A stretch of DNA of 64,000 nt from Paraphaeosphaeria minitans (GCA_015832175.1 WJXW01000016.1:1240001-1304000); one strand, 5' to 3'; shown: positions 21,431 to 34,017, counted from the first letter of the stretch. Made by a program: numbers and translations. The notes: generated by a model from the sequence alone, not told the origin.

Positions 21431-24400
21431 CTAATATTCTACTTACGAGGTTCTTATTAAATTTATAGTAGCCTCTTAACATTTAATTTCTTAATATAAG
21501 TTTAATAATTACACTATAGAAAGAGATGGAAAAGCTATAGAGTAGATAATTCTAGTGTATACATTATACGTATTTTGAAGTTATTTATTTACTAGTTCTA
21601 GCTCGTAAATTTACATTATGGTATTGTAGGTGCGTTTGCCTTAAGTAAGGAATATAAAAGAATAAGTTAATTTATCCTATCTAAAATCTATTATACAAAT
21701 CCAACTACTCTAATTGTCTATTAGGTCTCTTCGTGTCTTCTCTAGTTATTGTTAGTTAGTTCCCTAGTTAGCTATCTTAAATAATAGCTAATTAGCCCTA
21801 TATTTCTCTAACTCTCTATTATAGGCCAACCTTTACACTACATTTTCCTCCCTCTCTTCTAGGCTTAGTCCCTTAAGCCTACTATCTTACTACCCTTTTA
21901 ACACCTTATTAGTAATCACCTCTTAAACCTACAATTTCCTTAATCCTTAGCTAGCCACCTTTACCTAATTATCCTACCTACTAACCTATCGCCTATCTGC
22001 TACTTATGTCCCTATAATTAAAGTTATTTGTTAACATCTTTATATATTAGCTAGCGACGCAGCGTTAGTCTAATTCTAAGCCTATAATTTTACCTTAGCC
22101 TCTAGCTAACTAACTATACCTAATTATCCTAACTACTAACCTATCGCTCCTTTACTACTTATGTCCCTATAATTAAAGCTGTTTACAGGCCTCTTAGTAT
22201 ATTAGATAGTAATATTATAGTAATATCTTCTTATAAACGCTTCTACTAAGCCGCTTAAGTAGTCTACGCTTAATCTCTAGGGTATATAACTCTAGGATTT
22301 TTTCTACTTTATCCTTTTTCTAACCCTTACTCCTACTCTCCCTCCTCTCTTTTAGTTCTTCTAATACCTATTTAACAACTCTGCTATAGTTATAGCTATA
22401 GTTAACTATACCCTAGGTAAAATAGCTGCTTCTAGTACTAGTAGTAAGAAGGATAGTAATAACCTAAATAAGCGTGGCCCTACTAGTAATATAAAGGTGG
22501 ACCTCTTTATCTACCCTTTTAAGTCTACTAAGGAGTATATTATTAAGTAGCGTATATTATTCTAAAAACCTTTTATATTCTATTACTAACTTTCTTAGTA
22601 AGGGTAAGGGCTAATTAGCGTATAAACTATAATTTTCTACGTAAACTGGCTTACTTTATCTATAGCCTAGGTATATAGAGTGTTGCCCTAGGTCCTATTC
22701 TTTACACTGCTAGCGTCTATAAGAATAATAGCTATTTAGACCTTACTATTTAGCACTTTAATATTATTAATACTAAAGTAGAAACTATTACTAAGTTCTT
22801 TAGCTTAGGCACTAGGGAGGCTCTATTAAAGCGTAGATACTATAATGCTAATATTAATATAGGTATTTAGTATACTACTACCTCTTTGTATTTTTCCTCT
22901 TTCTTTTTTAATTAACTATTACTACACCTACTACTAGAATAAGAGTAGGAGAAGTAAGCTCTATTTTAGTGGTAAATATAGTGTTTTCTATCTAGAAGGT
23001 AAGCTACTAAACTAGAGAGGGTGTAATAAGTGCTAGATAAATAGTAACTATACCTCTTACTCCTTTTATTATAAGTTTTAGTCCTAATTTTTTATTACCT
23101 AAGCTAATATCTCTACCTTTTTAGGTAAGCTAGCTAACCCTAGCACTAGTCCTTCTATAGATAATATTATTTTAGCTACTAATATCTTTCTTATTAGTAT
23201 AACCTACTTTTAGGCTCCTTCTAGTTATACTTCTAAGACTGTTTCTGCCTTTAATACTCCTATTTCTAGAGAGTTTATAGAACTCTAATATACTATTACT
23301 ATAAACTGTAGTCCTCTTTCCTTAGCATCCCGTTAAGATTATTTTTAAAAGTTTTCTAGAGCTTCTCTCTAGTCTCCTTTTAGTAGTGCTTTATTATTTT
23401 AGGGTTTTAGTCCTCTAGCTTAAAGGGGTTTTTATTCTAGCTCTAATTATAAATTACCTAGTCCTAGATTACTTATACGCCTAGATTCTCTTACTAGAAA
23501 GAATACTTCTTTTTAGCCTTAGCTATCCTTTTAGTCTACTTATTTCTAGTATTCTTATTCTAGTTCTCTCTTGCCTTATTAGCGATCTATTAATTAGGCT
23601 ACCTAAAATCGTGCTAGATCTCTTCTTTAGTCTAAGGTAAGTAGGGCCTCCAGCTCTATAGAGCCCTAAACCCTAAATACTTATTAGTCTAGCCGCCACT
23701 ATAAAGATAATGTTGCTGTTAATAATAAGAATAATAATTAGTGCCCTAATATATCTTTAGCTAGTAACTAGATGTTCTCTATTTCTTTTTTCTATACTAT
23801 CTACCTATTTTCTTTATTCTTCTATATTAATTTTTCTAAAATCTTATTAAGTACTTTGCTTCTACTATCCTTCTTCCCTCTCTTTTACTAACTACCTATA
23901 GTTAGCTTTTCTAATTCTGTATTAGAAAAGGATTAGGCTAGTTTAATATAATATTCAACTCTAAAGTAGATATATTTTAGTTTATATTAAAATCTAATAC
24001 TTCTACTCTCTTTAAAATAACTACTTTTAGTAAATTACCTCTTACTTATATAGGTAGTATAATAGTCTGTTAGAGTTCTTTCTTCTACTCTGCCCCTCTA
24101 GTTTTTATAAGGCTATCCTTAACTTCTAAGCTAGAACTACTATACTCTTCCCTCTCTTTAACCTCTTAATGCTATAGTAGCTTTAGTGGCTTTAGTATAG
24201 GGGTCTAAGAGTTAATTAGGAAGTACTTAAGTATAATTCTTATCCTTCCCTTTAGTAGCTCTCTAATATTATATTAGGTACTCTATACAGTGTTTCCTTA
24301 TATAATCTAGTATAGGCTAGGGCGCAACTTCTCTATTATTACTTTTAATAGGATAGTAGGTTCTTAAGGGTAGTTCTAACTCTGTTTTTCTATTAAAATC

Positions 24401-25205
24401 TATTTTTACTATATCCCTATAAAGACATTTCTTAATTTGCTTTTACCTAATTAGTTATTAGGCTTCTTTTCCTTTCTAAAGAGTAGTTACTAGGCCTTTA
24501 AATGCACTTTGTCTTAGGAAAATATTAATTTAACTATAATACCTCTTACCTTTTAGGTTAGCGCTATTATTAGGATAGAATTAGTATTTAGGGTGTTAAT
24601 AAGTGCAACTAGCTCTTTATCTAATAGAGGAGTGGAGGCTATTTAAGCACCCTTCTTTCTGCTTACAGCTTTAGCTTCTAGCACAGCTTAGATAATACCC
24701 TCCTCTATTATTTTAGTAAGTTTAAAAGCCCTTTAGTTTACTTTTATAACTACTACCTACAGCACTAATTTATTGTTATTAATTACTAGTAGAGGAGACC
24801 TTGGGCGGAATTCTCTAATTCTAGCCCCTATAACCCTTTTAATACCTAGTTAGTTCTGTTATTCCTAAGAGCTCTTTTCTACTACCCTATCCCTAGTAGT
24901 ATTTACTTCCTTAGTTATACTAACTTCTTTAGATAGGTAGGAGACCTCTAATAGGATAGTATAGTAGGCTTTAGCCCTTCTTATTACTTTAATTTTTAGC
25001 TTCTAGTCTCCCTACTTACTGCTTATTAATCTAAAATGCGATTAGCCTCTTTTAATTAGGTTATAGGAGCTTCTAAATAACCTATTATTACGTTCTATAT
25101 AAAAGGTTAGCCCTATAAGCTTGTTAAAAGCGTATTAGTTGTTAACTAGCTTATTAAGAATAAGACTAGTAGTAATAGGTATAGAAGCCTTCTATTATTT
25201 ATATT
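21431..25205. other. Unassigned locus that the 37-kb nest inserted into (left part)
   Basis: Nearly 3.8 kb without a protein family I recognise. 21700-22400 is strikingly pyrimidine-rich on the plus strand, like a fungal leader, and contains a diverged duplication (21964 and 22119). From about 22400 to 24200 the plus-strand frames give Ser/Pro-rich and Lys-rich stretches with RIP-type stops, and the minus strand between 24800 and 24150 gives another broken frame (with LELPLRTYYPIKSNN near 24390). It could be a decayed LINE, DNA transposon or host gene. The sequence continues at 61978 after the nest, as the CTTTT duplicates show. Confidence 0.5.
21964..22210. repeat. Diverged tandem duplication, about 155-bp period
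   Basis: CCTAATTATCCTA..CTAACCTATCG and TACTTATGTCCCTATAATTAAAG occur at 21964-22063 and again at 22119-22210 with scattered differences, in pyrimidine-rich DNA. Confidence 0.75.
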
Positions 25206-25210
25206 CTTTT

Positions 25211-25379
25211 TGTTGTGGTAAAAAGGGCTCAAACTATTACAGGATATTCAGGAGCAGAGTTGTAAAGAATACAAATAGCTAATTATAAGAAAGGATGCCG
25301 AAAGGGCAGACTATATACAAAAGAAACGAGCCTCTTAGCAAGAATCCCATAATATAAATTAGTGGATCCAAAAAGAATC
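25211..25379 (-). repeat. Cop-1 copy 3 3' LTR, first part
   Basis: Starts TGTTGTGGTAAAAAGGGCTC on the plus strand. It is broken after GAATC (25375-25379) by the LTR of Gyp-1 copy C and resumes at 48274. Confidence 0.9.
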
Positions 25380-25796
25380 TGTTAAATCCAAGAGGGTAGC
25401 TAGTCCTAAAGGGTTAAGGTTAGTTCTTAGGCAGGAGTACTTACAGAAAGTGGAAGGTCTTATTAATACGATAGTATCTTACAAAGTATAATAAGTTAAT
25501 AATTTAGTCTGCTAGAATCTAAATAATAGATTAATAAACAGATTAAACACAAGTATAGAGAGTCTATCCTTACATTCCTATATACTAAGCAAAGTCTGCT
25601 CTGTAGGGAGCGCTCTATAAAGAGTAGTCACGTATATTATACTCTAGTACAAAGCAATTAAGCGCTCTGTAGAAAGTAGTTACGTAACTCCTTTATTTAA
25701 GATATAGCTGGCCTTAAATCCTCGCTTAATCCTTACTACGCGCCTACTAAGTATAAAACTAGCTTCCTGCTATTATATAAATTTTAGATCCTAATA
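25380..25796 (-). repeat. Gyp-1 copy C 3' LTR (417 bp)
   Basis: Plus-strand start TGTTAAATCC, end GATCCTAATA (RIP form of CCTAACA). Its left flank is Copia LTR, its right flank element interior. Confidence 0.9.
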
Positions 25797-25906
25797 TTAT
25801 CCCCTCTCTTTTACAGATTTATCTTAAATTACATATTTAGATCTTAGCTATTATTACGTAAGCTGTTCTGCTAACCCCGCTTACTATAAGTACGTCTATT
25901 AGTATT

Positions 25907-26377
25907 ATGCCTAGCAACTTTACTATTTAAAAACATTAATTATATCGCGAGATCTAAGAAGCTAATATTATTATAGAGAACTTTTATATTAACTGCAGTT
26001 TTAAAGGTTCTATTTACTATATTATACTAAATTTAGGTTTAAAGTGTTCTAAATGTGTTCGCTTATGTCGTCCTTGTATAAATATAAGCTAGTTATTGCT
26101 AGATAAGACTCGCGAGGAGTATAAGAAGAAAGTTAAAAAAGATAAAAAGGCGTTATCTCTCCTAATAGTATAGTTATTACAAAATAAGAAAATACTAGCT
26201 TAGGCTAAAGAGCGTACTTATAAGAAGATATTATGTCTAGCTGCAGAAATAACTGCGAATAGTAAGGATATAAATGTGGATACTATTAATTATCCTACTA
26301 CTACAGCGACTGTTAGTTACTCTATAGTAATATAGTTAACGCTTAATATAGTAGATACTATAGCGTTAGTACTGTAA
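25907..26377 (+). pseudogene. Antisense ORF downstream of pol in Gyp-1 copy C
   Basis: A frame of 157 codons from ATG (25907) to TAA (26375-26377) lies opposite to gag-pol, between the pol stop (about 26383) and the 3' LTR. It contains only a handful of internal RIP-type stops. It encodes a cysteine cluster CSKCVRLCRPC near 26050-26085, then a highly charged region (DKTREEYKKKVKKDKK..LLQNKKILAQAKERTYKK) likely to form a coiled coil, and a Thr/Val-rich tail. The Cys-x2-Cys..Cys-x2-Cys-like spacing suggests a zinc-binding head, which is inference. It ends about 6 bp from the pol stop, tail to tail. Similar small Cys-plus-coiled-coil proteins occur beside fungal transposons to my knowledge, but I cannot name a family. 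Confidence 0.55.
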
Positions 26378-26382
26378 TCCTC

Positions 26383-28574
26383 CTAAGTATATTTATATTT
26401 CTAATAGAATTCCTTAATCTTTTACTAACAGTTTCCTAGATTGTTTTTTAGTTCCTAGGTGTTTTCACTATGTGAGTAACCTTTCTACTTAATAAGGTAC
26501 GTGTTATTATACTAATTATATTCTAGAATTCTTTTAACCTTAAATTCATTTTCTTCCTTAGTCTAGTAGTAGAAGGTGGTTTTGACTAGTGTATTAGGGT
26601 CTGCTAGTTCTAGTAGTAATACGTAAAATACTAGGTGTATCTTTGCATCTAGCGGTAGTTCCAACTTATAGTTCACTAGTAATATTTGCTTAGAAATGTA
26701 AAATAGTCTAACCTTAATATAATCTAGTTTCTTGTGTTTTTTCTTTTAAGTTTAAAGGTTCTTTATAAGCAGATATACTTTATTCCCCTTCTTTAGCTAA
26801 GGTGCTATTTTTTGTTTTTAATTTTAGTATAAAATTAATTACTGCTAAGCTTTCTTAAGATTTTTTTAAAGTTATTAGTATATTTTCTTTATATTTTCTA
26901 CTATATCTATAGCTTCTTTTGCTTTAATTGTTGTAGGAAATCGTTAGTTAAAGAGATATAGGTGTCTTCTATAGTTTATATAGAATAGTGTATATCCTAA
27001 TACTACTAATACTTTGTTATTATAGGCCAACTGTGCTATAGGTAGTAATAAAACCTAGTTATTCTTCTAACTATTGCAGTAGATGCGTAGGTACATTTCT
27101 ATAGTTTAGTTTGTATATTCTGTCTATCTGTCTATTTATAGATAGTAAGCCGTTAATAGCTTTTGTTTCGTTCTAAGTAGTGCTATAAGTGTTGTCTAAT
27201 AATTTAACGTAAAGAGCTTATCTCTATTACTAATAATTATTTTTAGGATTCTGTAGTATCTAATTAGTTAGTTTAGAATAAGAAAAGTAAGTTCCTTTAC
27301 TGTTATTCTTTTAAGATATAGAATAAGCTTAATATACTTAGTTAGTTAGCAGACTATTACTAGTATGCTATTGTATTTGATTCCTATTATTAGATCTTTA
27401 GAGTTTAGAATTCCTATAATAAAATTCATAGTAATATCTTCCTATAGTGCTGTTAGTATTCTAATTACTTACATCTCTTTATATTTAAAATATATACTGT
27501 GTTTATTTCTCTAGCATTCTACACATTTGCGGATATAAGTTATTACAGCTTTCTTAATTCCTTTAAAGGTGTAATTCTTTTAGATTAGTTCTATTATTTT
27601 TGTAATGCCTAGGTGTCCGTATATAGGGTTATTGTGGTATTATTAAATAATCTTAGTCTATAGATATTCTAGAACTTCTTAGTTAATTACTAAAAGTTAA
27701 TTTAGTTCTACTATTAGCTCTAGAGATCTATCTTTAGCTTTGTAAAGAATTACAAAGAAGGTTTTTACTTTTTCTTTTACTAGATTACTTTATTAGCTAA
27801 GAGCGTCTACTCTACTATTTTCTTTCCTAGCTATATAGATAATTTTAAACTTATACTGCCCTATAGTTTATAACTATCTTTATTATTATAGCGTAAGTTT
27901 TTTTATAATTGTGAACCTTAGAAGGTTCTTATAATCTATATAGATTTCTAGCGTTAAGTAACTAAGTGCGTAAATTCTCTAATGCTTTAAGGCTTTAACA
28001 ATAGCATAGAGTTCTTTGTTATATACGTTGTATTGTGTTTTAGCGTTATTAAATTTGCATAAGTAATAGGCAATTAGGTGCTATTTACTATTATATTCTT
28101 ATTTAGCGTAGGCGCTTAGCGTAAAATCGCTAGCGTCTGTTTTAAAGCGTAGTAGTTTATCGCTTCTAAAATAAATAAGGATAGGTTCTATAATACATAC
28201 TATTTTAAGGAGTTAGAATAATATTCCGCACTTATCTATCTATTTAAAGGGTACGTCCTTCTTTATAAGATTTATTAAAGGTATTATAACCTTTACGTAA
28301 TCTTGGATAAATTGTTAATTAAATCTATAGAATCTTAAGAATTCTTAGATATTCTTAACTATTTTTAGTATTAGCTAGTTCTTAATGCATTTAACTTTAC
28401 TTAGTGTTATTTTAATTCCTTCTATAGTAATAATATGTCCTAGGAATTTAAGTTATTTAATGTTAAACTTATATTTCTTAAGTTTAATGCGAAGGCATAC
28501 TTTATCTAGTGCTTCTAGTACTGTCTATACGTGCTTAGTGTGGTCTAATTCGTTTTTAGAAAAGACAAGGATAT
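26383..28574 (-). pseudogene. Gyp-1 copy C pol, C-terminal part: RT end, RNase H, integrase, chromodomain
   Basis: Read on the minus strand from 28574. ILVFSKNELDHTKHV follows directly on the YxDD box (kept at 34484-34530), then the FLGHI and FLRFYRFN RT/thumb motifs down to about 28260. RNase H FKTDASDF lies near 28150 and the ARKENSRVDALS end near 27800. The integrase zinc domain H..H..C..C spans 27640-27520 (YHNNPIYGHLG, then YIRKCVECW), followed by the core. A clear chromodomain (HLVFYVLLLELADPNT, then VKRILEY..YLIKQKGYSHSENTQEL) spans about 26620-26430. The pol stop is near 26383. Stops inside are TAA and TAG at Gln/Trp positions. The Copia insertion at 28575 removed no residues: the missing piece is at 34484-34530 and 41851-42317. 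Confidence 0.92.
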
Positions 28575-28608
28575 TGTTGTGGTAAAAAGGGCTCGAACTA
28601 TCACAACA
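28575..28608. repeat. Aberrant 5' terminus: inverted LTR end
   Basis: TGTTGTGGTAAAAAGGGCTC and the next 10 bases are the reverse complement of the last 30 bases of the Cop-1 LTR. They fuse through AACA to the primer-binding site. A normal copy would have 195 bp of LTR here. Confidence 0.85.
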
Positions 28609-28626
28609 GTTATGAGCCCGGCGCTT
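28609..28626 (+). promoter_or_regulatory. Copia primer-binding site, initiator tRNA-Met half type
   Basis: GTTATGAGCCCGGCGCTT is directly downstream of the LTR end. Its complement, AAGCGCCGGGCTCATAAC, has the layout of the 5' half of initiator tRNA-Met up to and including the CAU anticodon loop (GGG-CTCATAA-C). Priming from a cleaved tRNAi-Met half is known for Drosophila copia; its use here is inferred from complementarity. Copies 2 and 4 have the RIP-changed form GTTATAAGCCTAGCGCTT. Confidence 0.75.
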
Positions 28627-28741
28627 AGAACGTAGGACGATTCTCCCTGCCTACTTAGTAACGCTCGAATTATTATACAACACTCTATTTAGAACCTCTC
28701 TACGATACAACCCCCCATTTCTAATCACGAAAATTGTTAAA

Positions 28742-31700
28742 ATGGCAGAAGTACAGCTTGTTAATCGCGCTAGCTGGCCCTACTAGTTTGTCTAGCTTTA
28801 ATTCTAAGCAAACTCAAAAGGAATCTAGAACTAAATTAACTTAGAGGCGATTAACGCTCTAGTAATTAATCACGTAAAGCCAGAACAACCTCTACTCCTA
28901 CAGAAACTATTACTAATTGCGGATACAGCCTCTGTGGCGAGTATTTAATTATATAAAGCAGAGCTTACTAAGTATAAAATAGATAAGGAGAGCTTTCCTT
29001 TATAAATAGCGGAATATAGAGTAGCAGTTTTAGACTAGCAAGCAGACTATACTAAGATACAGAATCTCTAGACTTAGGTAAACGCTATAGTATCGCCTAA
29101 TCTACTTGCTCCTGCCATAATTACTCTAGTTAATACACGCCAAACTACGCTTTAGTCTCTAATTTAACTCTTAAAGGAAGATCTCGCACTAAATAAAGGA
29201 GCTACACAGAATAATGTTTAAGCTTTATACTGCGCTTATCTTAAGAAGGCTAAGTAGGCAAGACAAAGTCCTAAGACCTAGTTTAAAGAATAGCAGCTCC
29301 TCTATTAAAAAGCGAAGACCTACTTAATTAGCAAAATTAGCGGACCGCTTACTACCTAAGATTTCCTAGATGTAATCACTGCGCGTATAGCACTAGATTA
29401 GGCCTAATTAATGAACTAACAGCTGATCTAGGATAAGACGCTAGGACGGAATCAGATCACGCTAGACAATCTAGGGAAGGTATTTTCAGCGCTTATCTAG
29501 AAGTATTTAATCTAATCTAGTTCTAATAAAATAAGTGGGGTATTCGCCACTTTTAATAGATTATTAAGACAATCTACTAACTCTAATAGTTCTAGTTCGT
29601 CTAATTAGACAAAGAAACAACCAAACTGTCCCTATAAGCCCTATACTTATAGGTGGAAACTAATAGAGTGCTAAAGACTTCAAACCGCAATAGCTAGATT
29701 ACCCTAGGATAGAATATTGTTATTTAATCTCACTAATAAAGAAAAATTAGAGATTCTTAATTAACTTAAGTAGCCTAAGTGGTTGAACCTTCGTAATGCG
29801 ATCACAAAGGCAGGATAAAACAAGAAATAATTCTCTACTAAGACTATTAAGTATCCTAGTAGTATTACTGCTGCTCTACTGAACCTATTTAATCTGCCTA
29901 CAGACAATGGAGCATTAGGTGTCTACTCTACTCTACATTCTAACGCTTATCCTCTATTAGAATATACAATACTAGACAGTGCTGTAGTAGTTCACCTAGT
30001 TAACGATCGCGAAAGACTTATTCCTAGGACGTTTTGATTATTAAATAAGAGTGTGGAGGCAGGTACACAAAGCCTCCTAATCTTAGGAATTAGTAATAGA
30101 CTAATTAAGAACGCTTTGCATAGGAAAAATAGGAGATTTATAGAAGATCTGCTGCTCTAAGGAGTGAGAGTAGTAGAAGGCTTTCATGTGAATATTGTAT
30201 TAGAAGCTCTTTTAAAGAAAGCAAAGATTTAGTACCTTAGTTTAGATTATACTTTTAGGATTAGAAGCCTAGAACAAAGCGTTGTCTTAGTAGACCTAAG
30301 ATACGAGCATAACCTTACTTTCCTATAATATAAGCTAATCCGCTCTTGTCCAACTGTTATAAGTGTGACCACCAAAGGATCATCCTAGGTCAATATTAAG
30401 AGATTAGATTCTGAGGACCTCTAGCACCTTTAAGTAGGGCATATAGGAAGTAGAGCCCTACAAGCTCTAGTAACTGCAGCCTAAGGTGTAAAGATCACTA
30501 GAATGTTAAGGAAGGATTGCGAGCACTGTGCTACTGCACACGTAACCTAGGTAATCTCTAGGAGACCTAGAGAACAATTACCTAGGCCATTTTACTTATT
30601 ATCCTAGGATCTATTTAATATGCCCACTGCTCAAAATAAAGAAAACTAGGTTTTGCTAATTAAAGAAGATTTTAGTAAGAAACCTTACGTTTTTAATCTT
30701 AGAACAAAGACGCTTTCTAAGATAATAAGAGTGTAGCAGGATTTCTTAGCTCTTGTTAATACAAAATACAAGCTTTAAATCACAAAAATCCACTAGGACA
30801 ATAATATAGCAACACTTCCATAGAGAGGGAAATCCTAGTACAAATTTTGGGCTAATTAGGAAGAGATAACAATTAGTAGACCACCGCCCTATACGCATAA
30901 GCCTAATAGCGCTGCAGAAAGAGCAGGCTAGGAGCTTATAACAAAAGTAATTAAAATGCGAACAAGCGCAAATCTGCTATTAAATCTCTAGCCTAAGATT
31001 ATATAAGCGGCATACTAGCTCTAAGGAATAATTCCTAGCCTAGTATTAGGCTATCGATCACCTAATAAAACGTTGGATACTTAGTTTAGACAATATTTTC
31101 ATTATTTTGAACTAGTAAAAACACGACATAGAATAGCTAATCTTCGTCTAAACTAGAGTGCTGTCTACGCCTATAGCTACTAAGCTTACCCTTTGGATTA
31201 GGAGCGTACAGCTAGGCAAGACAGAAGAGGATTTAAAGTAAATCCTAGGGGCTATATTAGATACCTAGTAGGCTACAAAGCTTCTAATATCTACTAAATA
31301 TAGATTCTCTAGCTTAATTAGGTGATCACCACACGAAACGTAAGGTTTAATAAGTCCTTATTCTATAAAGGATTAGAGGAACAATCTATTCTAAAGATAA
31401 AAGTGTTAAAAATAGTGGAAAGCCTCTAAGAAGGAGAGCTAAATAATCTAGAAGAAGCGTATAAAAACGCGCTTAATATTCTTCCTAAAACAAACAAGCA
31501 TACGAGAACTACTACTAGACCTATAGGTGACCTTTAGGCGATTAAAAGCAAAGTAGGCTGGCTAAGTAATTAGGAACCTAAGGTACCTACTACTAAGCGA
31601 GCTGTAGGCTTAGCCAGCTAGTAGCTAAGAATTTGCTTAAGTGGGAAAGGAAGTATAGGACTTGTAACCTCTAACTAGACACCAGAGCCAGGTGATCTTA

Positions 31701-33784
31701 GGGGTGATCTGTCAAGTAATTAAGAGATATCTGGTAGCCACCAGAACACCACTAGAAGAGCTAGCCCGCCAGAATCTAGGGATTTAATACCCTATTTATT
31801 AGTAGAAACTAATTAGGTTGCTAATTAACCTAGCGTAGATAACTTAATTACGCTAGATAAAGCAGATAACCCACTAGCGCGCCAAAGGCAAAGGCAGATC
31901 TATCTAGAGGTAAGTAGAATAAGCAGGCGAAATTATAGTAAAGCACTAGAAATTAACTAACTAATAAATCGCTATCTGCTATTGCCAAGATTAAGGAAGT
32001 AAAATAATTAGGACGATTAGCTAGGGGGTAGGTAGAAGCTAGGTGCTTATACACTAATCACTAATTATCTTTAAAGTAATCTTAATGCAATATTAGAGCA
32101 CACGTTTATACTAGGAGTAGTAGAGGCCTAGTCTAAGCAAGAAGAATATATCACACTAAATGCAATAGTATTCGCTTCTATACTTAGAAAGGCGCCTAGA
32201 GCGTCTTATGTAGCTCGGACTCACAGAGACGAGCTTATACTAGAGCTAACTCTATAGAAACACCTTCACAATTATCTATATAGGAAGCTATTCCTCCTTA
32301 CCGCTTACAAGGAGATCTTAACTTTGCAAGATAAAGGTACCTAGACAGAGATTAAACAATTAGAGGTGTTAGAGCGACTGCTCCCTTTAAAGTAGGTCTT
32401 TACCTACAAGTTTAATTAAAATAAATACTTTAAAAAGTGTAAAGCTTAAATCGTTATAAGAGGAGATCTTCAAAAAAAGAATACTCTCTACTCTACCTAT
32501 ACTGCTACCCTAGCAGTAAGATCTTTTCAATTAGCTGTAGCTCTAGCAGCAGAATTCAATCTAGAAATCTTACAATTTAATGTAGTAGGAGCGTTTCTAA
32601 ATACTCTTATTACAGCCGCTAATCTGGTAACTTGTAAATTACCTAATAGTTTTAAAAAGCTAGGAAAGTGTATAAGATTAAATTAAGCTTTGTATAGCTT
32701 AAGAGATTTACTACTTCTTTAGTATAAGGAATTTACAGGATTACTTTAATCTTATAGACTCTTAGCTTCGCTAGAAGAGCTATGCCTTTTCTTTAACAGT
32801 AATTAAAGTATCATTGTTCTATTTTATGTTAACGACATTCTTCTTCTCTATCACAAGAGTAAAGAGAAAGAAGCCCTAGATTTTTAGAAGAAGATTGCGA
32901 ACAAATATAAGATTGAATTAAAAGGACTAGTAGAGTAGTTCCTAGGTGTTTAAGTGATTAGGGATAGAGAAGCAAGATCAATTTCTCTAGTCTATAATAC
33001 CTACATTAATAAGATCACGAAAAAGTTCAACCTTTCAAACTCTAGGAGCTTCCCTCCCACACCTCTATTAGCAGAAGATCTCGTTCCAAGCACAGGAGAA
33101 GCCACTCCTTAACAAATAAAGCTCTTTTAAGAAGAGGTAGGATTAGCTCTCTACGCAGCGATTATACTACGCCTAGATATAGCCTTTGCAGTGTTAAAGC
33201 TATCACACTTTCTAACAAATCTAAGCAAAGAACACTTTGCTGCCATTAATCGTGTGATCCTTTACCTCTATTAAACTAGATAGTAGGCTATAGTCTTTGG
33301 TGGCTACAATAGACCTAATCTGCTAATATGTAGAGATGCCTTATTCACTAATAATCTAATATCACGGCGATCTTCCTATAGATATATTATCCTATTATTT
33401 AGAGGAGCTATCCTATAGAAAGCAGCTCAATAGAACATAATCACTACTTTAACAATAGAAGCAAAGCTTCTAGCGCTTAAACATATAAGCAAAGAAGCTA
33501 TAGCAATTAAGAGATTCTTTACTAAGCTTACTCTAGATCTAGGACCTTTATAGAAGGTCTATTGCGACAATCTTCAAACCATTCATTTGGTGATTAGAAA
33601 GAACAAAAGAATCACTACTTAACTGCGCCATGTAGATATTCAGAATATGTGGTTGCGGTAAGAGCATGCGAAAGGATTGTTTTAAGTAGAATATCTTCTA
33701 ACTAGCGAAATGCTAGCAGATAGCCTTACAAAGGCTCTCACTTATTAGCAGTTTAATAGATTTAAAAGGCTATTAAATCTGTAA
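28742..33784 (+). pseudogene. Cop-1 copy 1 gag-pol polyprotein relic
   Basis: A frame of 1681 codons runs from ATG 28742 (MAEVQLVNRASW) to TAA 33782-33784 with no net frameshift; it is broken only by nonsense codons, nearly all TAA/TAG at Gln/Trp positions. Domain order is Ty1/Copia. Gag is followed by a pre-integrase region with GHIGSRALQAL near 30440. The integrase core follows (LLSQDLFNMP near 30600, HQDNN near 30795, AAERAGQ near 30910). RT spans about 32380-33000, with LQFNVVGAFLN near 32570 and the active-site box YVND (YVDD expected) near 32825. RNase H ends in MLADSLTKAL near 33710. It once encoded all functions for retrotransposition; it is not functional now. The lysine/arginine-rich linker at 31400-32050 separates integrase and RT. 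Confidence 0.93.
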
Positions 33785-33984
33785 GATGTGAGCACAATAA
33801 TCACAGAACAAGAGTAGGTAAGTAGAGAAACAATCTATTAACTACCTAGAATTATTAATTTAGAGCTAGGAAACAAGAAAAAAAAAAGAAAAAAAAGAAA
33901 AGATTAGAAAGAGAATAGGAATTAGAGGAAAAGGAGATTAAAGAGCTTATCCATAAGCATGTAGACCCTCTTCCTCCTCTACTT

Positions 33985-34017
33985 AATTATAGGGGTGCGA
34001 GAATCTCCCCTATAATT
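33985..34017 (+). repeat. Copia 3' region hairpin H1 (copy 1)
   Basis: Stem AATTATAGGGG / CCCCTATAATT (11 bp), 11-nt loop, about 200 bp after the gag-pol stop. It is also found in copies 2, 3 and 4. The surrounding 33860-34440 has purine/pyrimidine tracts and no gene. Confidence 0.85.

Noticed and set aside
28385..28585. Open stretch of 66 codons on the plus strand
   Set aside because: It is the antisense shadow of the Gyp-1 RT on the minus strand and ends inside the Copia insertion.
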